A DNA stretch of 64,000 nucleotides from Madurella fahalii (Eukaryota; Ascomycota; Sordariomycetes; Sordariales): the NCBI GenBank assembly GCA_029876055.1, contig CM056877.1:1984001-2048000 (forward strand), given 5' to 3'. The number at the start of each line of letters is the position of its first letter. The stretch's first letter is position 1. This document shows, piece by piece, positions 24,265 to 36,736 of the stretch. The position numbers were made by a program, and so were the translations under genes. The notes below the pieces were generated by a model. It ran no database searches, was not told the origin of the DNA, and worked only from the letters and a program-made list of their open reading frames with translations.

Positions 24265-27200
24265 ACATCTGATTCCCCAGTGCCCCCTTACTCCAGCTTT
24301 TAACCCTCTCCTGATCGCACGTTTCCCATATCCTTCTCCGTAGCCCTCGGTATGCCGCCTTCTCGCTGTCGTCTGTACACCCTCCCTCTCTTGCTTCTAG
24401 CCAGTTCACAATCCCGAACCTTGTCGTTAGCGTAGTACTTGCCCCCTCAATGCCCGTAGCGCGATACAGCAACCTCAGCACCTGCATCCTGAGCGGCGGC
24501 CTCAAGTACGGATTGGCCGCCAAGGCAAGAATCCGCTCAAAGAGGGGCCCCTTTGCCCGCTTCTTGTGGAACAGCTCAAGGTCGGCCGGCGTCCTCAGGC
24601 CGTCGATGAGGTAACCCAGAAGCCAGCTGGTCTGCGTGTAATATGCATCCCCAACCACGGGCTCCTCCGACAGGATCTCGTCAACGAGCGGCAGCCTGTC
24701 TAGACTCCATACCGGCCCACGCAATAGAAACGCGTTCGCCTTGGGATAAAGGCTCGAAAGCGGGTCTCGTAGGACCTTGAGTGCGTGGCAGGCAAACGCG
24801 GCTATTGGACTAAGGAGTGGCTTGCCGTTAATACCGTCTCTGGCTGTCTCGGCGAGCTCCGAGAGGAGCAACCACACCTGCTCCTTCTCTTCGTACTCTG
24901 ATTGTTTGATCTTCGCGGCTACTTTCAGGATGTTGACGAGCGCCTCCTTTCTGATGCTGGCGTGCTCCGAAGTGAGCAGGGCAATGAGAGACGTGGCGTA
25001 GCCCTCGTCAACAAGCTCGTCCGCTGTTTTGGACGACCACTTCACTAATGCCGAGTTGTCCGCTTCCAGGCCGTCTGGCAGGGACAGCATACCCTCCAAG
25101 GTTTCGGCATCCATGATGGTCTCCGTGCACGTTCCGGAAGGCCCAGCTCCCAGGTTCTTGATTGTCCCAGAGCGGGTCTGTTTGCCTGGCGGCCAGGGGT
25201 TATGTTCAAATCGCAGCCCGTCCGGAACACCGGATTTGGCTAGCTTGCTCTTGTTGCCGCTAAGGTGGGTGAGCATCTTAGAGAATACGGCACCGAGCAG
25301 CGATCGGCTTTCTCCTGCAGTCCCCAAGAAGCCCAGGAATATGGGCAAGACGCGGCCAAGGGCTTTCAGCACACGGTGTTCTTCCGATTTTGCCGCAACA
25401 AATGGTAGCTGCTCCAGCATGGCAATTGCAATAGGACTGACGACCGCCTCGGAAACGTCTTGGCCGGTGGTTTCGGCTGCTTCCTGCTTCATTTCCTGCA
25501 TCTTCTCGATATATTTGACGGGAGCATTTGCACACCGCGTCAAGCAGTTATCCAAAAATGGCCAGACGTGAGTGACTGAATCAGGGTGTGACTGACGTAG
25601 GGCTTGTAAAGCCTCAAGCAGGGCAAGCAAGCCGGGATGCCCGGCGTGTGCGGGGACCAGCTGTTGTTCTACAGTCACGAAGTTGAGCACCTCTCGTATT
25701 GTCTCCAGCGCGACTCCGTCGGGAGCATCAACGCAGACCTTCAGGAGCATCGTAAAAGGGGAGAGCGACAGGCCCTCCGAGGCTGTAAACCACCGCATGC
25801 CGGGCGAATACCCGGCAATTGCAAGCAGATTTTCCAGTTCTTTCAGACTTAGCGCAAAATTCCGAGGATCGTCGAACTCGTGCGCCGACAAGCGACCGAG
25901 AGATGTTTCCAAGAAAGGGGAGACGTCAAACTTGGCCATGAGAGCGACCTGAGGTAGCACTTCATAGCACAGGCGCAATAGCCTGCTCGCCGCTTCGCGA
26001 TGCAAAAGATCAGCCTCGGGTATTGCCCGGTACGAGTTGATCATGTCTTTGATGCCAGGACTTCGTTGGCAGAACTCGTCAATCAGCCTGCGAGCGGCCT
26101 CAGCCCAGATAGTTTGATTGGAATGAGACGGGTCTTGATGCATCCTGATCGCCGCGTCAAGCTTCTCTATCGCAACCACCAATATCCGCGTGGCGAAGAA
26201 CGAAATCATGTTCGACTTGTGCGCCAAGCTTCGGGTCAGTGCCTTCTGATTCAGGGGAGGGGGTAGAATATTGTCGATTACGATCGAGGTCGGCGGAGGG
26301 AGTTCAGCGAAATTCGATGCGCGGCGGAAAAAGGTGGGGATGGGCAGAGTGACCGTGTTGAACAGGAAGGCGGCATACCCGATCCATGTTGCTGACAGCT
26401 TCGGTTCAAAGGTGAAGGACTTGTTGTTGAGGAAATAATTGGCGACTAGCTCAGGTGCGACTTTGAAGACGGACGTGATGAGCTCGCTCTGCTGGACGCT
26501 TGACCATGGCCGAAGGTTTGGGAGAAAATTGGACAGTGTGTAATTTCGAACGGGTACCTCGTTTTTGAACTTGTTCATCCAGACAACGGATTCCAACCCC
26601 AGGTCGTCGAGCTCGGCGGTCGGAATGGCAACGTTCGGATCGACTTCCCGCGGATAGAAGCCAGAATCTTGCCTCAGCACGCCGCAGGCCGGATTCGTGC
26701 ATGCGATCATTAGAAATTCGTGGGCAAGATCGGCGATGGAGGGCTCGTTCTCAGAGGGCGTATCCAAGCGGTAGTAGTAGAGCGCCGAGAGCCGCACAAG
26801 AGTCGACGTATTCAACAGGCTTGCCTTGGCCTCACGGGGCAGTTTGTCGTCCAACAGAACATGATGACGCACTCCGTCTAGAAGCTCCCTCACTAGGTAG
26901 GGCGGGTCCTGCTTAATATCCTGTGTAAGAGCGGCCACAATGTCCCTCTGGCCGAGCAGCTCCTTCTTGGCCTCGGGGTGAAGGAACCGGAGAGCGCTGA
27001 GGAAGAAAAGAATGGCATTGGTACGGGCAGAGGGCCGCTTGGCATCCTCCGCCTCGTCTCCCATGTGGACAATGCCCATGTTCCGTGCCAGTGATTTCAG
27101 AGTCGAAGTCCGGGCCCGGAATAGGGGCCTCGAGATGGCGCCTCCGTCAAAGCTGATGGCCTCCTTCAACATGCGTAGAGTCGGGGAAATGATGAAAGCC

Positions 27201-27765
27201 TTGCCTTTGTCGGCAGACAGATTCCGGGCAATCAGCTCTTGCTGACGCTTCTGTAGCAGTGTTCTGCAGATGCCCAGACCGTAAGCAACCGTCTCGAGAG
27301 ACTGCGAGAGCAGCTTTAGGAGCAGGGCGAGAACCACTGGGACAGCCGACATGATATTGTCGTTGTTGGTCTGGCCGGCGTGGCTCCATGTCTGCATGAT
27401 ATCAGCAAGGTAAACGGGGTTATCATCGTCCCCGGCGGGCTTTGCGGACTCGAGATAGTCCTTGAGGATCCTTGTCCGGGCCGCAACTCCTGTTTCCGAG
27501 CCGAGCAATTCGTCGAGAAAGAGTTTGAAAGACTGCAATCCTGTGTTGTCACAGTCAGCCTACGCCTGCCTCGGGGACAATCCGCGGCCCACGAGAATCA
27601 GAACACACCATGTCGCGCCCGTGTCGGGTCTTGGGAGAAGGACAGCAGTTGTTGCAATTGCCTGGGTGCGTGGATCTCCTCCGAGGTTGGCGCCTCGTGC
27701 ACCACCTTTTGCCTCTTCCGCGGCGCACCAGGCCCGTCCGGACCGCGAGAGAACCGCTTCCTCAT
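24257..27765 (-). CDS. urb1: 60S ribosome biogenesis protein Urb1/Npa1
   Basis: Nucleolar scaffold of an early pre-60S complex required for 25S and 5.8S rRNA maturation. Two exons (27765-27609 and 27540-24257) give 1146 residues, in the range of fungal orthologs though shorter than yeast Urb1. The N-terminus MRKRFSRGPDGPGAPRKRQK, then KVVHEAPTSEEIHAPRQL and RHGLQSFKLFLDELLGSE, matches the start of the family. LSQSLETVAYGLGICRTLL belongs to the conserved Npa1 N-terminal domain. The rest is alpha-helical and repeat-like, with a large C-terminal helical region. The single intron has a GTGTGT donor and joins HG to LQSFK. I chose the ATG at 27765 because upstream in-frame codons are TTG only. It is divergent from the MATE gene. 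Confidence 0.9.
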
Positions 27766-28525
27766 AACGTGCTTCACAACGGCCCTTGTTCCAGGACGAC
27801 TCAATGTGCTTGATTATCCTGGCAAGAGTCCAGGAAATTCGTCTGTTTTGCAGCGTTTTACCGCCTTCTAATCGCAGCTTAGTGGGGCGATAAGCCCCCC
27901 AACCCCCCCGGGCCAAGTACCCCGAACGGCCGAGACCTCTCTGGCCTGGGCGAGTTGTACTGTACACGGTCCACTGGATGGCAGAGCCCTAACCCTGTCG
28001 TAGGGCCCGAGCCGATCTCACAAAGCTCCGAAAGAAATCTTCGTGCTCCCCTACTTGGCATGGTACAGTACATACCTCACGCCCTTGGCGCTGCGCAATT
28101 GATTGCTTACGGAAAGAATAAGTCCATTCGACACAAATCCAGATGCATTTCCCACATTGAGTCACCTCCCGTACCCATGTCCCCTTAGATCCGCAGCCCC
28201 AATCTGGATTTGACTCGGAGTCGGAGCGCATTCCCACTTTCAAGTTAGCCCTGCCTCAGACCTCACAGTGCGCCTCTATCACATTAGCTCGTAAACGCAA
28301 CAGGGCATTTCCGTCTGATCCTTGGGCTCTTTGAACTCCTATCTGCAGCTGTCAATGGTTTATTCTACACTACATTTGCCGCCAATTTAGCTCCGATTCG
28401 ATCCCGGCTCCAGTCCGACGCCACGTCCGGCCCCGCTGTCGGTCACGCAAATACGGACCCACGGGAGTGTAAAACCGCCTTTCACCCGCCCGCCGCTCTT
28501 CGGGAATCAGCCCATTTTTCCCGCA
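27766..28525. other. divergent promoter between urb1 and the MATE gene
   Basis: A 760-base region with two GTAC-type motifs (about 27956-27966 and 28062-28074). The sequence near 28370-28500 is probably the 5' leader of the MATE gene. No open frame has support. Confidence 0.6.
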
Positions 28526-30632
28526 ATGGCATCCAGCCCGGGAAGCCGACCGATCTCGGCAAAGCCAAGGTCATCAGCCGCGAGCGCCAATGGTGGTCGC
28601 CACCATGATATTCAATCAGCCCTCGCCTCATCCTTCCGCTCTGCCTCACCGCTAGCGCAGGAAATGCTGGCGCGAGATTTGGCTGCGTGCTCGGACGAAG
28701 ATGAGGAAGTGCAGTACGACCCGGAGGCCCTGGAAGAAGCGGAGGATGAGGACGAGGACGCCACGCCCGGCCCGACGCTGTACCGCCGGCCCAGTGGCAT
28801 CGCCTTTGGTGCTACGAGGCCGGCGCTCGCTGGGCCGGGCGGGCTCGACGAGCCGCCTGTGCTCACCAGGGCCGAGCGAACGCGCAGCCGCGATGCGGAG
28901 CGGTCACTGTTGAGGGATAATCACATCCTCCCCCCCAAGCACCAGCACCAGGTCCCTAAGAGCGGGCTTGTGGGCAGGATTGGGGCGTTGTATAAACGGT
29001 TATTTAGCACTAAGGTGCGCCTACCGAGCGGTGACGAAGAGGCACCGGCTCCGCGTATCGTGGTTGTCCCTGGTGAGACGGCCCCTCTGCTCGGGAGTCG
29101 GCGGGCTTCCGCACAGCATGGCCATGAGCATGAGCATCTCAACGAGCAGTGGGAAGCTGCTGTCGCGGCTGGCCAGATCCGGACGACGTGGCAGCGGGAG
29201 GCCAAGACCATTGCCGTCTACTCGCGGTCGCTGGTCGTCACCTTTTTGCTCCAATACTCGCTCAACGTGACGTCTATCTTCGCCGTTGGCAGACTGGGCA
29301 CGCTCGAGCTTGGGGCCGTCTCGCTGGCGACCATGACGGCGAATATCACTTGCTATGCGCCCGTCCAGGGGCTGGCAACTAGCCTCGACACGCTGTGCTC
29401 GCAGGCGTTTGGCTCCGGACACAAGCATTTGGTAGGCTTACAGTTGCAGAGGATGACCTACTTCTTGCTGTTGCTGCTGATCCCCGTGGCCGCCGTCTGG
29501 CTCAACGCGGAGCCGATCCTGGCACTAATGATCGAAAAGGAGAGCGCTGCGCTTGCGGCGACGTATCTGAGCATCATCTTGCTGGGCGCTCCCGCCTACG
29601 CCGCATTTGAAGGCGGAAAGAGGTTTGTCCAGGCGCAGGGCTTGTTCCATGCTACTACCTACGTGCTCTTGGTGGCCGCGCCGACCAATATCCTGTTGAA
29701 CTGGCTGTTCGTTTGGAAATTTGGATGGGGATTTAAGGGGGCACCACTGGCGGTTGCCATCACGCAGAACATGCTCCCCCTGCTCCTCTTCGTTTATGTC
29801 TGGAAGGTAGACGGCTCACAGGCGTGGGGCGGCTTCAGGAGGGCAGCGTTGCGGAACTGGGGCCCCATGATCAGACTTGCTTTGCCCGGCATGATCATGG
29901 TGGTAGCAGAGTGGTTTGCTTTTGAAATTCTCACTCTGGCGTCTGGAAGAATAGGGGTTGCGACGCTGGCGGCGCAGAGCGTCCTGGTGACGGTGACATC
30001 CACCACATTCCAGATCCCCTTTCCGCTGTCCATTGCCGGTTCGACGCGAGTTGCCAATCTCATTGGCGCCAAGCTGGTTGATGCCGCTAAGACGTCGGCC
30101 AAAGTGGTGGGTTCCGCAGCTGATCAATTTGCCTCTCGAGCAGTGGCTGACAGGGAAAGCAGACTATCGTTGGTGGGGTAATCGTCGGCCTGTTCAATGT
30201 GACGATGCTGGCTGTCTTCAGGTACCACATACCGCTACTCTTCACACAGGACAGGGAGGTCATCGAGCTTGTGGCGCAAACGCTCCCCGTCTGTGCCGTC
30301 ATGCAACTGTTCGACGGCATGGCTGCCGTATCGCACGGGCTGCTGCGAGGCATCGGGCGCCAGGAGTTTGGGGGGTATGCCAACCTTGTTTGCTACTACC
30401 TAGTGGCATTGCCCATTTCGTTTGGTCTCGCATTTGGCCTGGGCTGGGAGCTGACGGGCTTGTGGGTTGGTGTTACATTTGGACTACTGCTGTAGGTTTC
30501 CTCTGACTAGCCCTGAAGTAGACGATTTATTAACCGCTCTGCAGGGTCTCGTTGGTCGAGTATTGGTTCACTTGGCGAGTTGACTGGCACCAGGCTGCCA
30601 AGGAAGCCGAGCACAGAAATTCTTCTGGATGA
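28526..30632 (+). CDS. MATE family multidrug/toxin efflux transporter
   Basis: A cation antiporter of the MATE (NorM/Erc1) family, expected in the plasma or vacuolar membrane. Exons 28526-30106, 30163-30491 and 30545-30632 give 665 residues. An acidic and basic disordered N-terminus of about 230 residues precedes about 12 membrane segments. Recognisable family stretches include the segment from YSRSLVVTFLLQYSLN, GLATSLDTLCSQAFGSG, LGAPAYAAFEGGKRFVQAQG and LPGMIMVVAEWFAFEI. The second exon begins TIVGGVIVGLFNVTML and includes SHGLLRGIGRQEFGGY. Exon 3 ends with a hydrophilic tail. Intron acceptors GCAG and TGCAG both keep frame. The substrate is not predictable. It is divergent from urb1. Confidence 0.92.
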
Positions 30633-31144
30633 ATATTCAGTGAGGGCTAATTATTTACTGGCAGTACATACAAATAATGTACATACCTCGCTACGCTGTA
30701 AACTTGGGCAACGAGCAAAAGTTCGGAACAAGGAAGGCTCGGAGAGGGGAAGCTTCGCAGAACTAAGTAGAATAAGCAAAAGCATTCACTTGTTAAATTA
30801 ATTCAAAGCTGCGGCTTATTAGGGTATCAATTTATCTACTAGTATTCTTAAATGGTTGATAACTGAAACATAGCCGGGTTAGGAGTTGGGTGGTTCCCCG
30901 GTACCGGTGACGGATAGCTTTTGGACCCCATTGTACTGTAACATTGTCGCCAACCCTCAGAAGTAACCAGACTAGGCCCAGTCCGGGGCGACTAGTCCGT
31001 TCCTGCATCTCTCCAGTTTCAAATTCCCTTCGTTCAGCCTCACCCCCGCTCGCGAATTATTATAAACCATCCACCAACGACCCACCACCCGAAGCAACTA
31101 CAATAGAGGCTGAATTTCGATCATGGTCTCTTTTGTTGGGTCCA
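30633..31144. other. intergenic, AT-richer
   Basis: Between the MATE stop and the putative start of the membrane-protein gene. It contains a TTGTACTGTAAC motif near 30931. An open frame continues upstream of 31145 without an ATG and could be leader sequence or a missed exon. Confidence 0.5.
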
Positions 31145-33498
31145 ATGGAGGTTTTTGAGCAAGCCTATATAAAAGTCGCCCAGACGGAAAATGACCAAGA
31201 GCCCGCCAACAACATGTCCAACGACATTGTTGAGTCTGGGGAGAGGTCTGAGCAAGCCTATATAAAAGTTGTTCAGTCTGAGATGGAGCAAGAGTCTGCC
31301 AGCAACGAGCCCATATCTATCGGAGACCATGTTGGCAAAGAGGAGATTGGCGAACAGGAGAGTCGACGGGGGATACCCGTGATTCTCGGAATCAGAGCAC
31401 GCCTCTGGACGTCTCTGGTCCACGTCGTTCCCTTAGGATTCTCGGCATTCGTCGTCTACATGAACTTTTCCCGGTGGTATTGGTTTGGAGAAATCGAAGA
31501 AGAAGATCCCGGAATACCATCTAGCATGATCACCAACATGCTCCAGTTTGTCGCCAAGTTGCACGAGCTTCTTGTCATCACCTCACTCGGTGCCCTCACG
31601 ATTAAGGCATTTAAGCGCCATCTTGTCGAGTCGCATCTCCCGCTTGGCTTGCTGACAGGCGCCTATCGGGTTGGCGACGTTCCCTACATCTTCAGTTCTA
31701 CGTTTTGGTCCGCGTTGTCTTCGTCTAGCGCACTTCTGGCACTCCTTGTCGCCGTTAATACCATCGTTGCTACACTGGTCGGGCCGGCCTCAGCCATCCT
31801 GCTGGTTCCCGAGCTTGGCTGGTTCCCGTTCCCGGACGCCTTCTCCAAGATTCAGCTTCCCATCTTTTACAATAGGTCGGTCGAGGAGACGTGGCCCCGG
31901 GTTGTCAGCGGGTCTACCCTCAACCGGACCGGGGAGCTCAGCGGCTGCGACAGCTTTGATGGTTGGTACGCTTACCGGTGTCCAGGCGCCGGCTTTCCTG
32001 AGCTGTGGAACTGGATATCTGGCTGGAAGAGCTCGTCGTTAGAGACCACGTTGACATCCCAGGATCCTACCGGCGCCGTTAGGCGCCGCATCTTGAGTGA
32101 GCCATGGAGCGATTCGTTTGGCCGCAGCATCTTCGGTGGCAGCTCCGCATCATATGCCACTGCGGTATCAATGGCGTCATTGGTGACTATCGGCCGTCTG
32201 CTGAACTTCATCAAGGAAAAGAGCGACGACGACAATGTATTCTCCGCGACGGAGAATGTTAAATTTAAGTTAACAACATCAGACGAGTCACCGATATATC
32301 AACCCTTCGTCCAAACCAGCTGTCCCTTCCGGTCACCTAGCATCGAACAAGCTGAGTCCTCATGGAGACTGACGAGTTGCGTGTGATTTGTAGGAACGCG
32401 TCGGATTCTGGATATTTGGCCTCGTTCTATGCTCCAAGTGCCGATGAGACGCACCCCTTGCTTGCTGTGGCAGAGTTCCCATACGTCAACGGAAGCGAGG
32501 CTGGTGTATGGGTGATAGCCTGCTCAATCATGGCTCACTGGATTCCAACCGTGCTCACGGTCTCGCCTAGTGAAAATGACTTTGTGGAAAGCAACGTCAC
32601 AGATTTCGAACCATTCCGCTCTGGCGACGTTGAGCCTCCCGCTGTAGGACCTGCGATCCGAATCCTGGACGACTAGATCCCATTTCTATCCCCGGAGGCG
32701 GACGTCACGCTGCCGAACGGGACCGTTGCAAAGACGACCAAGATAGAGAGGCTTCTCTCGAGCTGGATGGCGACCCGGATCTTAGGCAACACCTCTGTTA
32801 TAGCTTTTGACCCCGGCAGCGACACCGAGGGCGGGGAATACATCATATTTGCTGCGCGACACACAGTCCAGACGTTCTTCGGGTCCATTGTTGCCGATGC
32901 GCTATCACGAGTCGCATCGTCAAGCGGCAGCTACGCGGTACTCTCGCGCAACGACACAACAATCGTGGTGACCGACCTCGGGCTGCAGCAGACCAGCGAC
33001 GCAGCGGATACCGTGTACGAATGGCCAAACGGCAGGGACGCCGCGCCAAACATTACCGGCGCCCACAGGGTCGGTGACGGTTCCAAGATGCCGCAACAGC
33101 TGCTGGACGGCTTCCATCAACTTACCATCTTTGACTTTGAGGCTGAGAAATACGGTTACGGCTCTGGCAAAGTCGGGTCGACTACGCGGTTCGCTTACAG
33201 CGTCATGTTCATTTACTTTGCTTTAGTTGGCGGATACTTCCTCTACGTCATGGTGATTTCACTCCTCTGCCGTGGAAAGCCAGTTCCTACCGTTCGCGGT
33301 TGGGATGACGTGCAGGAGCTTATCGTGCTGGCATGGAACTCGAAGCTAAGCCCTAAGCTGGGTAGATCCAGTGTGGTAACGGAGCTAACGTTGTGGGAAG
33401 TGCAGGTCGGCATTAGGGCTGATACCACGGGACGGACGCAGTTGACGACGGGGGCACCGGGGTTGGAGAAGTTGAGACGTGGGGAGATGTATCACTGA
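31145..33498 (+). CDS. fungal membrane protein of unknown function, probably disrupted
   Basis: Three consecutive open segments encode one protein type: 31145-32386, then 32356-32676, then 32677-33498. The product has four or five membrane spans (near VHVVPLGFSAFVVYM, a long one in LALLVAVNTIVATLVGPASA, and a final FALVGGYFLYVMVISLLC) around a large N-glycosylation-rich loop. This layout is familiar from many Pezizomycotina proteins without known function. The first two segments can be joined by a 62-nt intron (32332-32393) with a poor GTCACC donor; otherwise this is a frameshift. An in-frame TAG then interrupts the ORF at 32674-32676. Only a 93-nt intron with a GTGGAA donor (32584-32676) would remove it, at the cost of sequence that looks coding. 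The N-terminus carries a tandem duplicated EQAYIKV element. I favour a decaying gene but cannot exclude odd splicing. Confidence 0.55.
31158..31310 (+). repeat. internal tandem duplication, EQAYIKV repeat
   Basis: Two diverged copies of about 95 bases encode EQAYIKVAQTENDQEPANN and EQAYIKVVQSEMEQESASN. The shared 19-base core GAGCAAGCCTATATAAAAG is identical. The repeat lies in the cytosolic N-terminal part, before the first membrane span. Confidence 0.8.
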
Positions 33499-34267
33499 CG
33501 CGGAACTGTGCAATGAAACGATACGAGATCCGTGACACTCGACTTGTTTTTATACTATGTTTATCAATGTGAGCCGGGTAGGTACCTTGTCCTCGGCAGA
33601 AGGTGAGTCGGCCCCAGCAGAATAGGAATGCAAGTAGCAGCGACACTGCAGTGAGACCAATCTAGACTTTGAGTCGAGGATAGATGAAGACATTCTCGAG
33701 CACCGACGGCTACGATTTTTACATCTGTTTGCAGAGTACACAAACATGTGCACGCAAGATCCTGAATGCCATTGTCGGGGGCTGGCTTCGGGCCATGCTG
33801 TGCATCGTCGCGGTACTGCAAGAATTTAGCGCTGGTCTGCCGCTATGGTTCCGGTCCTTTCCATCTCATGGTGTTGAGCGGGCCGGGGCCGGGGCCGGGG
33901 GAGGCGGTTACCTTATGAGGACAGAGGACAAGAGTTAACTTAGGGTACTGAACCTGTCAAATTGGGGGTAGGCCCGACACTCTGGCAACCGTGTGGGGTT
34001 CCCGCTGTACTTTATGAATGTCGGGTGGCAGCCTCTCTCGCCACCCGACCCGTGGCTGGCCCGTGCTCGGCAGCTGTCCAGATCGGACGCGAAATGAATA
34101 CACTAATCGGAATAAAATTGCATGGGGGGACCCCGACATTGACGCCTTATCTTTTGTGTTGCCCCTCCCCCAAAACACAGAAAGGGGAGCCCGTTCTGTT
34201 GCCCGCATACCGCCCCCGGTGTCCCTTTTTTTGATATCGCAACCACAGCGCTGCACCTACGGCTACA
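33499..34267. other. upstream region of idi1
   Basis: Holds the 3' flank of the membrane-protein gene and the promoter and leader of idi1. A GGGGCC-rich patch lies near 33880-33905. No gene is supported. Confidence 0.55.
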
Positions 34268-35156
34268 ATGTCCACCACAGCAACGGAAATCCGCAGCACG
34301 CCGATCACGGCTGAGAACATCCTCCGCCTCTTCCCCGATATTGACACGAGCGGGGAAGCGCTCGAGGGCCACGACGAGGAGCAGATCCGCTTGATGGACG
34401 AGGTCTGTATCGTCACCGATGAGGATGACAAGCCGATCGGCACGGCTAGCAAGAAGCTGTGTAAGTCATATGGTGTGTTCCCTGTCTGTTCTCGCTGACC
34501 CAGAAACGCCACGCTGGTAGGCCACCTTATGACAAACATTGACAAAGGCCTCCTCCACCGCGCCTTTTCCGTCTTCCTGTTCAACGACAAGAACGAGTTG
34601 CTTTTGCAGCAGCGTGCCTCGGAGAAAATCACCTTTCCGGACATGTGGACAAACACATGCTGCTCGCACCCGCTGAACGTGTCAACTGAGACGGGCTCGA
34701 ACCTCCCTGACGCCGTCCTCGGCGTCAAGCGGGCCGCTCAGCGGAAGCTTGAGCATGAGCTCGGCATCAAGACGGAACAGGTGCCGCTGGACCAGTTCCG
34801 CTTCCTGACGCGCATCCACTACAAGGCCCCGAGCAACGGCCAATGGGGCGAGCATGAGAGTGAGCGGCAGATGCATACTCCCCCGCGGTGCTGCAGTAGG
34901 TGCTAATTGGGCGTGACCAGTCGACTACATCCTTTTCATCAAGGCCAACGTCGATCTCGACATCAACAAGAACGAGGTCCAAGCCATCCAATATGTGTTG
35001 GCCGACGACCTGAAGAAGCAGTTTGGGAACCCGAGCCTCAAGTTCACGCCCTGGTTCAAACTTATCTGCGAGTCGATGCTGTTCGAGTGGTGGCAGCATC
35101 TCGATTCGGGTCTCGACAAGTACGAGAACGAGCAACACATCCGGCGTATGCTGTGA
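34268..35156 (+). CDS. idi1: isopentenyl-diphosphate delta-isomerase
   Basis: Interconverts isopentenyl and dimethylallyl diphosphate in the mevalonate/sterol pathway. Exons 34268-34460, 34521-34859 and 34921-35156 give 255 residues, the usual type I enzyme length. The Nudix-fold landmarks are present: HLMTNIDKGLLHRAFSVFLF, RASEKITFPDMWTNTCCSHP with the catalytic Cys (about residue 111), the helix RAAQRKLEHELGI, and WGEHEIDYILF with the metal-binding and catalytic Glu residues (175 and 177). The C-terminus has the conserved FTPWFKLICESML. Intron 1 has a perfect GTAAGT donor. Intron 2 (GTGAGC) joins HE to IDYIL. The start ATG gives MSTTATEIRST. No other isoprenoid gene is adjacent. Confidence 0.97.
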
Positions 35157-36736
35157 ACCCCGGCTGTTCGATTCAACACAGCCATTAGCGTCGCACGAAT
35201 TGCGGCTGCGAGGGGCGGGTTTGGCCGCCATTTATTAGTCAACAATTATTACTATTACTTTTTTTTTTTTTTCCTTTTTTTTTTTTTTATGCCTGAGATA
35301 TCCGCTCTGCGTTGGCAAGCAGGAAGCCGCGCAAAGAGCCCCTTTGCTTCCTTTTTCAGCAGCCTGCATACACCGGTAGAGGCAATGGCCAGGGCACATT
35401 CGCGAAATAGAGCGGGAATTACACGAAAGCTGCTGCACTTCTGATGGGGCTTCATGTCAGACCGAAGCATGCGATGTGACGAACAGCAAATATGCAAGCA
35501 GCGCAGCCCTGCCCTCGTCCGCCTTGCCCTTTCTTTATCATGACGCCACTATCTCCGAACTAGGGAAGGCCTGCCGACTAGGATATCACTGACACCGTCA
35601 CCTGATCGTCTTGCATATTCCCCCCATGCCCCTCGAGGCGCCCCGTGAATGGATCTGTTCCGTTGCACCGGCAACAATGACCTCAGTCCAAGGCCAATGA
35701 TTGGGACCGGACCTCTTGCTTGCAGCTGCGATCCGTGGAGGTCTCTCTCCGCCGAACCATTCCGCAGCCAGCTCGGATCAAGAGTCCTTGCCCGCTTGGC
35801 GCGTGTCTAGCCGCGTTGCTGAGGTGCCGTTTCTTCTGGTCGGGAACAGTGGCATCCGTATCTGGGTGCTGACACCGGTTGGCGGCAACCGGGGGCCGGC
35901 CGACCTGTCCCCCACCCGGGCGGCGACAACACCGAATGCTGCCGCTTAGCCCAGCTCTTTTTGTTTCTGAGTGTCCGAGAGCAGCCGCCGCCAGCCAATC
36001 GATGTCGTGGGCCCCAGCCTTCGGTTCTCACGGCATCCCTGTCCGACGAGTTCCTGACCGAGACATGGACACGTCCTGCCCGCGTGGGCGGGGGCATTCA
36101 TGGGACTGGCGCTCGCTCTCTGGTCTGAATGGGCACGCTTGCATTTCACCCCATCCCGACCCATTCCGTCCAACCTATGCTGGAAATTGTTAGGCCGAAT
36201 ACTTGTCTACTTATTCCACCTCGCCCACTTGTGCTTCGGGGCCTGCTCTGTTTCCCGCAGACAGCAACCACTTCGCCGAGATTGAGCATAGCACGTTTCG
36301 TCAGACACTCCAACAGTCCCCCACTCAGGGGGCCATCTCTCCAAGGGCACATTTGCCTATTGCCATCGGCACATTACGCCGTCCACCCATCCAGTTCGCC
36401 TCCAGTTCGCCTGTTTCTGTCTACTTGCTTTCCCTCTTCGTTGTGAGACAAGCCAGCTCTGCGCCGAGCGCCGACCTAGAATCCTCTCGCATCACAACTC
36501 GTCCACAAAGGGGATCAACCACGCAAGGCAATATTGATGTCTGCTGACCTCCGAACCGCCCTCAATTGTCTGCGCCATCCATCCAGGTTCATGCCCGTCT
36601 CGAGAACACAACTCTCGAGAGTCCATACGGGGGATAGTATACAGAATATATCAGATAAGTAAAGTGCGTGGGACCCTGGCTGAAGAAAAGGCCATAGCCT
36701 CTGACAACCTCTCGCAGCTAGAAACGTCTGCCCAGC
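35157..36736. other. intergenic, promoter of the GNAT gene
   Basis: A 1.6-kb region with T-rich runs directly after idi1 (35257-35290), fitting its 3' end, then CT-rich sequence before the GNAT start. Several short frames overlap and none has a recognisable domain. No RNA gene was seen. Confidence 0.55.

Noticed and set aside
36201..36547. 114-codon frame upstream of the GNAT gene
   Set aside because: Ser/Pro-rich composition from CT-rich leader sequence; no family support.
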